A program made the position numbers and the translations under genes. A stretch of 64,000 nucleotides of DNA. Source: Anisakis pegreffii. Lineage: Eukaryota; Nematoda; Chromadorea; Rhabditida; Anisakidae. The notes beneath the pieces are model-generated. The model did no database searches. It was not told the origin of the DNA and was given only the letters and a program-made list of their open reading frames with translations. This document shows positions 39,209 through 51,600 of the stretch, piece after piece; within the stretch, counting starts at the first letter, position 1, and each line of letters opens with the position of its first letter. The stretch is taken from NCBI GenBank assembly GCA_035041965.1, contig JAPYMA010001094.1, positions 27,974-91,973 of the forward strand, read 5' to 3'.

Positions 39209-39322
39209 ATGGATGAATACGGAATGAATATGCAGTTACAGTGCACTGAATTACATAACGATAAGTTGTATCATCGTTTTTCGTTGACGATTAGCGCGAG
39301 TGATCCATCCGTATGGGAATAA
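39209..39322 (+). CDS. Weak candidate start exon
   Basis: ATG frame of 37 codons beginning MDEYGMNMQLQCTELHNDKL and ending DPSVWE, with a possible donor gtatgg inside. A second small ATG frame at 39581-39639 (MNKRNALMSTKAVDLVQRG) ends at an excellent CAG|GTAGGT donor. Either could be a first coding exon, but no partner was found. Confidence 0.15.
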   Translation: MDEYGMNMQLQCTELHNDKLYHRFSLTISASDPSVWE

Positions 39323-39457
39323 TCTGCAAAAGATTGGTGGATTGGCGGTGGAAGCGATTTTGTTCGCCCTAGTAGAGTTCAAGATCGCAGAAGTCAGTGA
39401 ACTGTCTGTCGGGGATTACTGGGATAAGCGATATCCACCTCTCTGTTTTTCGCCATC

Positions 39458-39492
39458 CTCCTCCCTCCCCCTCCCCCGACCCCGACCCCCGT
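39458..39492. repeat. C-rich low-complexity tract
   Basis: 'cctccccctcccccgacccc' type sequence, a sharp C-rich patch in AT-rich surroundings. Confidence 0.85.
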
Positions 39493-39869
39493 AGGTTGCA
39501 GAAGGGCATACATGTAAAAGATCGCGTTGTCGCAAAAGACGACGCTAGGAAGGGAATTTAGTCAGTAGATAGTGGTAGAAATGAACAAGAGGAATGCCTT
39601 GATGAGCACCAAGGCCGTAGACTTGGTCCAACGAGGCAGGTAGGTTGGCGACCATTTCTTCAAATTATGAATTGCAAATGATCTCGTCTCTCCATTCGAT
39701 CAACTCTTCAAACAATTGGATAATAAGCCCAGTGAGCCCAATGAACAGTAGTATTCTTCCTCCAAAGGAATTTTTTGCCTGTAAATTTAATCCTCAACCA
39801 ATTCATCGTGTTGTATTTGACCATTTCTGTGAGAAAATTTCGCACGTGGACAACCGTGAAGTGTGAATG

Positions 39870-41450
39870 AATGAACGATAAAATGTTGTTGCAAAGACAA
39901 CACTTGAGGTGATACGATTGATTATTGTTTTAGGGTGGTTCTCGACTGAGAATTAGTATTTTTGATTGACGATCGAACGAGCGATCATTCAAGAAAACGT
40001 AGAAGAAGAAGAAGAGAAGGGAACGGAAAGAAAGAGCGACACAAAGGCAAAAATAGAATTAATTAAAACTCAATGATTAATCAATCATATTACAAAAGCA
40101 ACTAAATAACAATTATTGACAGAGGCAAAACAAGATTCGTAACGTACATAATTGTGTTATCATTCGCATAAGATAACACACACTCCGTAATAAATCGAAT
40201 CGCGCAATTGACTTTTCTTCAGTTGACAACGAAAGTTCATCTCGTTGATAATCAATCGTTTACAAATGTTGTGTAAGAAACGCAATCCGAACAACCCAAT
40301 CCTTGCCATCTTGATCAAATTTTGACACATCGAAAACACTTATCAACATTTCATGCCTAGTTCATGACGAACCACATATTCATGAAACTATCATTGCATT
40401 GTGATATCCTAAAGTGAGTTTTTGTGTTTGCTGATTAGCGATAAGATAAGTTTTTTAAATGGTAATAATATCAGTGATTACTATAATAATAGAGGTAATA
40501 ACATCAGTGATTCTTTTCCCGATCGGACTAACGTAAGTAACATTGTGAATCAGAATATTTGAGTGGACCACCTGTAAGTGTATTGTTCATAAACAAAAAA
40601 AATTATCCACCTGAAAACAAATCACCCTCTGTTGTATTTCTCAAGCGATTCATCGACTCCACTAAATCGCCTCGTTTGCTTAAAATATGTACCACTATTA
40701 TTGTTGTTTATTTGCGTTACTATTGAAATGCTGAATCATATCTTTATGTTTTGTAGTGCTTTGAAGTGACTGAGTGAAATCGTACATGAGTGAATTGTAT
40801 CACTTAAAAAATTTTTTGAATGCAGTGGTTTTTGAAGCTGGCTAAATTTTGAATTTTGATATGACTTTACGCAGTTTCGGCACTTTATCACCATTTCTGC
40901 AATAAGGTTCCGTTGCTAACACGAAGACTGATTCTGACTAGAATATTATTGCAATCACCAACTAATCATGACTAAAACCTTTTTTTAAAAATTTACCTAC
41001 CCCATCGATTCTGAACTAATTATTTATTAATCATCGAACAAACTTGAAAATATTATCACTAATTGCAAGAGCGCTATTACCATTTTAAGTTCAAATCAAA
41101 TCAATGTTCACGGTTCGGAATGATAATTTCCTTTGAAATATTTCCACATTATTCGCATGCCTCAGCTTACTTACTCCCAAATCAAGGAACTATTCAAGAC
41201 GCTCTTATGTAAGTTTCTAACGGGTTAAGAAGGCACTTTTAGACGATATAGTGCATAATCTTCAGATCAATCAGTACAGTAATAATAATATTAATATCAA
41301 TAATAATAATGATACTAAGTTTATGAAATAAACTCCGCTAAAGTGTAATATTGTTCAACGAAGCGATAACCACCGTCAGTGCGTCCGCCCGTACAAAAGT
41401 CTATTGATATTTAAAGTGGTTTCTCACCTTCCCAATAGTGATACTGATAT
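39870..41450. other. AT-rich stretch, no supported gene
   Basis: Only short frames were seen. Short (AAT)n runs lie near 41280-41320. Confidence 0.4.
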
Positions 41451-41479
41451 TTGAATCGTGATTTCATTCGTATTTCTGT

Positions 41480-42240
41480 GTATGCAACAGCAACAGCAGC
41501 AGCAGCCGCAGCAGGTATATTTGTTTTTATATATACGACGTCGTCGTCGTCTATATGCATAACATATATATACATATTTGTATTTGAGAGCATTAACAAA
41601 GTGTCAGCGGAGTGGGTTGAATTGGTGGTGTGGAATTGTTTGTGACGACGACTGATATTGCTGTTGCTTTTTGTACACCATTAATATATTCAGCACACGG
41701 CTGCTGCGCTTGACTGTATGCTATTGGTGATATTCGAACGGTGCATGCATCGAGCGTTGTATTCAAGAAGATTGTTTTATTTTCTGAAGGTACAGCAGCG
41801 GCAGCAGCACCAGCAGCAGCAGGCATCAACAACAAGCATCGATCAACCGAAAACTAGGTGGTGGTGGCCTTAAATAAGCAGCAGCTCGATAAACGTGTCC
41901 ATTGATGCAAATAACGTCAAGCAGACAAACTCGGAACCCCAATCATTCCATCTCTACTCACTATTATCAGCCATATTCACCTTTCATCAATTTTCACGAA
42001 GCATCGAATTGATTTCATACGAAACACATTCCACTATCGTCGTCATCATCATCATTCATTCGTGTACTCCTTCATTTCCAGAAATTTCAACCATTCAACG
42101 CTCTGATTCGATTGTTTTAGAGCCTTTCACAGCCTCAGCAAACCATCAGGATTTGTTTGTTTTAGCAGCAGCAGCAGCAATAACAATAACAGCAGCAGTA
42201 GCAGCATCATCATCTGTCACCGCAGCACTAACAACAACAA
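41480..42240. repeat. CAG/GCA-rich repeats 5' of the LDLa gene
   Basis: Imperfect CAG runs at 41484-41516, 41800-41823, 41878-41885 and 42165-42215, plus 'gacgtcgtcgtcgtc' at 41537-41551. The 42165-42240 run would encode poly-Ala and poly-Thr in one frame, but that frame has no ATG. I read the block as leader or promoter sequence. Confidence 0.75.
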
Positions 42241-42642
42241 TAACTACAACAATCTTATTGTATTGCTCCTCTATTGTGACTACTACTAGATCAGTTCCGC
42301 CTGCACAACTCGACAATATTTCAGTCTTGGTGCGCCGCCGCCGCGCAAATTTCTATTTTCAACAGAATTTGAGGAAAACATCAGCGACCATTTCTCAGAA
42401 CTCCTTCAAAATAGCGCGATCAATTCAAGGAGTGTTTGACTCATCCAAGCCAAAACCCACTCGCTGTTCCTTGTATAACACTACTCTAAATTGCTTAAAT
42501 TTTCATCAATTGTTAACAACGAATCATTTTATTGCTAAACGAAATAGATTACGACAACGATCGCTGTATATGCGATTGTTACGGTAATACGAAAGTACCG
42601 TCTTCCCCGTCCCTTTGTTTTTCGGCCGTTGTCCCCCACCCA

Positions 42643-45600
42643 ATGCGGGTTATTCAATCGGTTCTTCAACGAATCGTCATAATCCTTCTATCAGCTGTAT
42701 TAATCGTCACAAGAAGTCAACAAAAATCGCAGATTTACTTTTCGTCGCCTCATTTGCTAAATATTTTATTTCTCACATCATTCGTGTTTAACCATTGTTT
42801 TGTTGGTGTTTTATCTGCACCTCTACCCGCGCCACAACCAATGATGCCGTCCGATTTAGACAATCTTAGGAGGTGAGTGAGCTCTTCGAATTTTCTTTTT
42901 TCTATTATATCCCAATTCCTTGTGCAGTGTCAATCGTGAATATTTCAGCGCATTTGTTAACGCAATCACATAGTAAATTCCTCAGGCACATTCAATTCAG
43001 TCACACCATGAATATCAAATTGTTTCACTCGTATTACTTTCAGATTATTTGTTTCTAGAATTTGCATTTATTTCCTTCAAATAATTTTGTTTCGTCATTT
43101 CTCATCTATCTGATCATATGGAATTGTGCAAACTGAACTCAAGCTTTTCCAAAACATAATCGATCATCTCATAACCTTGAATTCGTTGCATTCTTGAAGT
43201 ACCATCAGCTATGAAGTTATTGACTGGTAGGTATCAACAACATATTTGATATGCAAACACAAACGATAAACCACTGATGATCGATTGTTTACCTCGCAGT
43301 TGAGTCTCAACTTTTTAAGTGTTTGTTACCAGAAGCTCTCACCAACTGAATTTTTCATCTCATCCCTATCCAAATCGAATTTGCATTGGTGCGGCAGTGA
43401 ACGAATCAGTTTGATCATATGACTGCACTGTCACCTGTCAAAAAATTACTGACAGTCAGAATGAAAATGGCGAAGCAAGTGATGAATCTTCATGTGACTT
43501 GTTTGATTTCGGTTTTTTGCATATCAAAGTCGGATGCTTTTCTTGTTTAGGTAATGTATAATTAGTCGGTGCTTCCTGATCAGTTGAGACGACATTCCAG
43601 TCACAACTTTTTGCTTCTGGTATTTAAAAAAATTGCGTTTTCTAGAAACACACTAACGATTCTTTTAGTTGTATTATCCGAAGTTGGTATAGTCCACAAA
43701 ACTAAGAGTTTATTCATTTTCTCCTCAATATCCTCATGAAATCCATCCAATTATCCAAATGTCTAAAGTTGCCGCATGAGAAGCTGATAGCAACGTTCAA
43801 CTGTACGAAATCAGTGGAACACAATTATTGTGCCGGTGTGAACTTGAGAAAGAAAATTTATCTATAAACTGCTATAAACTCGTGTACACGGTTTGAAAGC
43901 ACTCTTCGAATATGTATCAATTTCCTAATCCAATCGTTACAATCCTACAGTTTGCCATCACAATCTAATGAGACATCTGAAAAAAAAAACCGAAGGAAAT
44001 ATGCTATGTTAGCCGGCCATTGTTTGTAAAGTTGATTGAAAAAAAAAACACTTGGTAAACATGTATGTATAGGTATGCAAATATACACACATAAGACGTA
44101 TTTGTGTTGATTTGTACTTCAATATAAAAATATAATACTTGAATGGCGAGCACCATGTTGTTGTTCGCTTGCTTGTTCGCCCACTTCGCTCATTCCGCCC
44201 CAATCGCCGTGTCATAATTCAATTCCATCTTCTCGGCTATCATTAAACTTGCTCATAAAACGAGTGCGATGTGCATGACGAGAAGTATTCAATTCATCTT
44301 ATTTGTCGCTCAATTGATCAGCTATTCAATCACGTGTAAAGAACGCCATTTTTTACATTAGAGATGCTATGAAGAGCGAAAAATTTTTTAATTTGCCGGC
44401 GAATATTTATGTGATGTAGTCGGCTGATTATGAGTGAAATAAAGGAAATAAAACGAAAAACAAATCGTTATCGAATTCATTCATCAATCAGTAACAATGT
44501 TCGGAATTTGGTTCGGGTGGCGGCGAGGTGAGGAGGCATTATGGCAGAACATTCCTCTGAGATTATATTGTTCACATTAGGTGTGCTCATTACGGTGATG
44601 ATCAAAGCCTTACTTTTACATACGTACGTATTATTCAAAGAATGTGGGAAGAAAAATGTGCGTTGAGTGCGAATTTTTGTTTGTTTGTTTTTTTGAAATT
44701 TTACATTGTGTTTGTGTGCATGCGTTTACAGTTCGCTTCATTTTGAGTGTCTTTCATAAGACAAGGATCTTTTGTCTGTTTATCGAAGCAGTCATCAGTT
44801 TGACATGATATATTACCTCCTCAATAGTATTTGTCATTGAATGTAAGAAAATATTTACAACATTTGATATTCGGTTAAGGCAGTAATATCATAACACACA
44901 ACTAGCTCAAGCACTTTCATCCCGTCGGTTCGAGCCTTGCTCGTACGGGAAGGGTTTAATCGAAAGCCGAAGATGTACCAATGAATCTAAAATCAGTTGC
45001 AAAAAAACTTGTGATGATGAAAACAGAATTGGTTGAAAAGATTTTGCAGTGATTATAATATCAACCGAAAAAGTTTTGAATTTACCAATATTATCGCTCA
45101 AATTTTAACGAAAGATTAATTGTTGCATCTGCATCTGCATCTGCACACAATTTTCACATTGTTGTTTTGGATTGACGATTGATCCGAAATGGAAAGCGCA
45201 TAAAAACATACACATTCACTAACAACTTATCAAGCAAATTTGGGGAAAAAATTCACATAAGGCAGAGAGGAAGAGAAGAGAAAAGAACGAGGCATGATCG
45301 ACAGATACGACAGTCAAGTTATCGGCTAAATCAGAAGAAATAAAAAGGAATTACTTAAAGGATGAAAAAGAGTGACTGAACAATGAGATTGATGATAATG
45401 CACTAATGCGCAAAGAATCACTCTTCCTTATCAGCAGCACTTAATCTGCGTGCACGATCAACACTAAAATAATCAATCGTTGCCGTTCGAATATGTGACA
45501 ATAACTATGCAACACCGTGAAATTTTGAACTAAAACAACTAAAGGGGATATCATGACTACTAATAAACATTGATCTGATCAATTCAAACTCAGTCTCAGA

Positions 45601-48600
45601 CATTTTCAAGACTCACTGTTGAACACTGCCGAATAATTGTTCATTGACTCAGTGAAAATTTTCACAAACCCATTTCTCTCCAATGAAATGAATTGATGAG
45701 AAAATCGTGCAACGCGAACAACCATCTTCTTAACAGTTTACTGCAACAAATTCCGGCATTTCAATCACTTTTTTGTCAACATCTTATTCAGTTTAACATT
45801 CCGCTTGCATGACTCATATCCTATCATTGAAAATATGTTCCATTGATTGATTACGTTTATCCGGTTTTCAATGTTTTGATTCTTCGAAAACAAAAACAAA
45901 ACAAAAAAGATAAGAAATCGATTCGATTGAAAATTTTTGGAAGAAAAGACTTTTTGCAGCGCAACGGTAATTTGTTTGAACAAATTGTTGATATTTTGAA
46001 AAAAAAAAAACAAATCGGAAAATTCCGTCGTTTGCATTGGAACCTTTAAAAATGCCTAAATTTACAACGCATTAAAAGAATGCAGCATTGCACTCTCATT
46101 GTCAGCAATTCTCTTTGTCAAACGTTTGTTTTTTTTTCGTATTTTCATAAATAAACATGTGAAATATGTTGGCGAATACTGCTGAGAATGCCTCAAAGCG
46201 ATTCTGATCATATAAAGTCGTTCTTTCTCATCGAACCACTTTTAGTTTTGGGTTATTCTTTGGATTTTTGGGTTATTCTTTGAAGTTCACACCATTCAGA
46301 ATGCAATAACGCACGCACTTGTCTGAAACTATTATCATTATTTCCATTTGGATTATGAACTGAAATAATGCGATAACAGCTGATTTAATAGATTTGTCGA
46401 CTGGAACAGGCAAATTTGCTAGGAACAACGCAAAAGGTTTATGTGAAACGTACTGTTTTCTTCATCATTCACTAAACAGTTCTTTTTTGAGCATTTTCTC
46501 GTCGGCGGAGTGCTGAATTTTCGTTGGTCTGATGAATTTGAAATATTCAAATGATTTCGACACAAACACATTTTAATCTAGTCATCTAGCAGTTGTTCAT
46601 CTATGAGCAACACACTAATCAAATTAAAAATTCAGACCCGATAGCGCCACAAACAAATGCACTGACACAAATAAATCGCAAACATATGTCAACGAATGTC
46701 ACAGCATTCTTTGAATTGTTGAACGACAACACTTTTGAATGCAGCAGCATTTATGTGAACATGTTTGTTTCGAAGTAGGTTGAGCATACAACTCATCCAC
46801 CACTTCACAACGATGCAGGCTTTTCAACGATGTGAGCTTAGCAATTAATTCAATCGCATTGCATTGGAACCTTTAGAATTTTACATCGGATTAAAAATTT
46901 TAGATCGGATTAAAATTAAAAATTAGAATTTCTATCCGATTAAAAGAATGAAGCGTTGCACTCTCAGCAATTTCATAATATTTGTCAAGGGTACTATGCA
47001 GCAATTTCATAATACTTGTTAAGCATAATATGCAGATGTACCATTAAAATTGTTTGTACTCGAATCTCACTAATATTCCTAAGTTTCACATATGAATACA
47101 TGATTGCAAAATTGAACTTCCATTGGGAAACAATGCCACATGAAGTGGATTTGGAACAGCTGGAAATTACTCGATATAGCAGCCGAAAATAATAGCAGAG
47201 ATGTATGAGAAGTCAAAGAATTCAGAACGTTTCCGCTTTTACTTTGATACAATTGAATGCGTGAATGACAGATTCTATGAATGCGACAAATCGCATTCGT
47301 GAGATTCTATTTCAACTTTCAGCAAATTTTCACGACACTTTCATCCATCTGTCACTCGTTCCCCAAATTTGATCTTCAGAAACGGCTAAAATTCATCATG
47401 CTTCTTAAAATCAAGAAAAGAGATCGAATCTGATAGTTTCGCATTGTCAAAACGTCAGAGTTCCATTTTATTATTGTATTATCGAATTAACAAATTCAAG
47501 CTGCTGAAAATGCTTGGGAAATTGGCACAAGATTCCTGTTGGTTCTCCATGATTTGCTCTATTCATTATACCTTATCTGGTAACTGTCTCAAATAAGTTG
47601 GATCATTTCTTCGGTAACGTCTCATAGAAAGCTTTCATATTCCCGATCGAAACATTCTGCCTGTAACTGAATAATTTCATTTGATCATGAAATAACTTGG
47701 TCTATATGCTCTCGATACTTTCATTTCACTGAATTGTACGGTTGCAATTTTCAGGTCGATTGCTGTTTTACGTGAAGCTGTCGGCAATTCAATTGCGGAT
47801 GCATCGTTGCATTTGCCATCTTCACAGGTTGGTTTTCCATCGATTACACTCACTTCTACAATATTTCGTTATCTTTGAATATGCTATTGGTATTGTCGCA
47901 TCGCATAACATGATATCTTATACGATAGCGAGTGTGTTACTGATCTCTTTAAACAGCCTGCGATTGTTGATACATACGTTCACATTATTGGGTAAAATCT
48001 GATCAGGGATAAAATCTGATCAGGCATAACAATAACTATCGATAATACAATCTAAACTTCCGCATTATGATTTAATATGTTTTCCTTATGAGTCTCCGTT
48101 CTTATCTGCAACGTCAATCTTTGTGTACATCTTGTGTATTGCATGCAATACTTTCTGCATTGGCAATTCGAGAATAGCAAAATTGGTTTGTAGTGACATC
48201 AGCGAGTTTGCCTCTCTTCCTCCATGCAATATCCGTTTTGTGTTCACGATTGATGATCTTATCATTTCATTTGTGAAACGTATTCAATCATTTCCTCGTC
48301 ATGTCACCCACATTTCATCATAAACACCGTGAACAACGACTAGTCACTGTGAGTGGTCGTCACATTTCCGTTTGATTCGCCATTATTTGGGGAATCAATC
48401 GCACGTCAACTAGTACAAACAAGCCGAATGGCTGGCTCTTTAGATGGAATGAGAGTACAGCTTAATGGCGTTGATATCGGTCAAATTTGAGTTGTTTGTT
48501 CAGAAAAAGAACAGGATGTTGAATGCTTCAGAATGAGAGTGATTCTGAAGCATTTGATTCAGAATTCAGACTTTTAGATTGATGCAAAATTTCGGTGGTT

Positions 48601-51600
48601 ACTTAGATGGGCATTAATTGCTGCATGAACTCTATTAATTTAGTTTTGGTCTCGTTTAGTGATAAAACAAGCTGCAATCACTCAGCAAAAATGCTTATCA
48701 GACGAATGATTTGCTGAACGCAGTGTTACACCCAACATCTCAGTTATCTACGTACGATTCTTCTGATTAAATTCACTACTTTTAGTGATAACTCCCACAT
48801 AGGGCGAAAGCTGAATTCTTCAGGAGAAAAATGAAACCAAATTGAAGTTTTACTTTATCAAAATCACGTCTGAATATGGAACTGATTGGATGGGAAAATT
48901 TGTTCTCGTGCTTAAAAAAAAAAAGAACCAGTTCAAAACACCGACAATGTGATCATTTCAATCATCCAACATTGACCGATCACAAAGTCTTGTTCATTCA
49001 ATCATTTGTTCACAAAACAAATTCATGATCGATGATTCGAATTTTTGAAAGTTAAAATTTTTTTCGTTGCAAAAAAATGGTTCTCTTTCACCACAACTAT
49101 GCATCAGTCAAACGCTTGAAAAAGAAATTAAACCGAATTAAGGAGAGCACATTCCTTTATTTTTTCTCGATTGATTGATACAAAAATATGAATTATTTGT
49201 TAGAGCTTTGAAGGTTCGTCAATCGTAGTGTCGATGGGCAATTTCGTTGCTAGAGATTCATTGAAAACAAGAGGGATTTCATTCGGTTAGAAGAAAGCAA
49301 CTTATTTTTTGACATTTTCGGATCGTTAGTTGGAAACGGATGAAACGGAAGAGTGTACACCGCTAAGAACAGAATGTGTTCAGGAATGCAGCTCCTTCCC
49401 TCTTTCAGTGACATTGAATACGATCACACTTTTCCTTTAAACTAGCTCATTTTGCGAATGCCTGTTCCGGCTTTTTTTTTTGCGAATGAAGTTGATCAAA
49501 TATGATTACTATTGCGAACAATCGATCTTCACTGAACTCAATTTTTTGACATCCTTGATAAGCCTACTATATGAGAGCGTTTGCGACATTCAGTGACATG
49601 CCATCATGTGCTCATATCTTGAATATTATCAGTTAATAAAAATGTCTATCGGACTGAATTGCTGAACACAGTGTCACACCCAACATCTCAGTTATTTACT
49701 TACGATTTTTCTGACTAAATACACTATTTTTACTGATAACTCCCACATAAGGTGAAAACTGAATTCTTCAAGTGAAAAATGAAACCAAATTGAAGTTTTA
49801 CTTTATCAAAATCACATCTGAATACGAAACTGACTGAATTGAATTGAATTTAAGTCTTTTCTTTTATTTATTTGTTATTTTAATGACTGACTAATCATCT
49901 CAATTAAGCGAAAATGTAGTTTTTATCACAAAGGCAACTCTTATCACTTTGATGAGTTGTTATGGTCTTATCGATTTTATCCTATCAGCTAATCAGAACC
50001 TGCTACGGCCACAAATGCTTCGTTTTGATCGATGGACTTGTTTTCTTCTCGAAGTGGAAACATTTCCACCCATTTTTTTCGTTTCACTACTTCCATCTTT
50101 CACTCATCATACTTTCGAAATTGCAAATTGGGGAGGCAACAAAATGATTGATGATTTTGACAATTTGTGATTTGCCCGAAACAATGTTGTTGAAGTGATC
50201 GATGAGGTTTTCCGCATCAATCGAAAAACGACGGATCCCTGATTCATTGATATATACTTGTTACTCGTAATATAACCGCCAGACTTGAAGAATGTATTTG
50301 CAGCGTAAACTTCATCGTGATTCTGTGCATAGTCGACACCGTAGTGAATCTTCAGAAACGGCCATATTGAATATCAAAGCTGATATCCGGTAGATTATTG
50401 AAATCGTTTTTTTTGGTTGATCATTTAGGATTATTTCAATGCAGTTTTCTGATGCATATCCAATGTATTGAGCAATTGCTTGTGCTAAATTAAGCTAAGA
50501 AAAGTTGAATTGTGATATTTTGGTTTGAGTAACGATCATATTGCAAAATAATTAGTTATCGTAAGATGACTACTCACAAAATTGATTGTTTGTTCAGAAC
50601 GATGGATGAATCAGAATTGGAACGCATAGAGGAGGAAGTGGATAGTGATGAGCGATTAATGCAAGCAGATCGGCTTTCGTCCACACATCATCAACGACAT
50701 TTTAGGCATCGAAAAAGGAGAAAGGGTTCGTGCATTTTATCACTGTTTTTTTTGGCTTTCGTGATTAATATTATCAGCATTATTAAGATTGCCATGATCA
50801 TTGTGATTATCATCATTATTTGACAATACTATTGTGCAAGCTTGAGCGTTTGAAGTAGCCAGTTTATTACTAATTATAAACTGAAGAATGTTTTTGTTGA
50901 TGAGCATTCGCTATATTCGTAAAATTCATTTTAGTTCTATACTACATTGGAAATGAAACTATTTTGTGTTATGTTGAAGAAATTCCATTCGAATTCAATG
51001 ATTGGTAATGCATCGTTTGTTTATTCATTGTCAGAATTTTTTCCATAGTCATAGCAATTCAACTATTCACTCGTCGGTACAATGCTAAGAGCTTTTGAAG
51101 TGAGCGCGCAAAGCTTTTTTAGCAATTCTACCTGTTTATGCAATCAGTCGTCTTCTGTTTGCAAGTGCTTGAATTGCTGACTCAAAGCTGATTGCGTTTC
51201 ACATTTGTGGTTGGTTGAAGAAATGAATATCTGGGAAATAGTATGGAATAATTATCGAATTTGGCAATTTTTTTGCACTGAAATGAGAAGAATGTTCGAA
51301 ATGTTCAAGCTTTGAGCATATTAAAACAGAATACTCGTTGAATGGAATTGGTTACGATCTGATGAAATAAAGTGAATTCCGACAAAAAGTTTCGACAAAG
51401 AAATTCAATAGAATTGAAGCAGATAAAAGTAGTCAATTGTGCGAATTTTTGCTGAGTAATTTGCGGCATGCGAGGTATTTGAATGAGCAATTGATTTTAG
51501 ATAAGTGAAGTACCACAAACACGCGACAGTCATTCAAAAAATCTTTGTTATTGCTGTTGTTTTTACAATATTTTCGTTGTTATTCTCATACTGCGATTAT

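Noticed and set aside
41895..42587. Longest open frame of the window (230 codons, plus strand)
   Set aside because: It begins at GTG with no ATG, is inflated by poly-Ala and poly-Thr from GCA/ACA repeats, and overlaps the leader of the LDLa gene. It looks like repeat-driven openness.
44925..44960. 'ggttcgagcc', matching a tRNA B box
   Set aside because: No A box, no anticodon arm and no pairing acceptor stem at the right distance.
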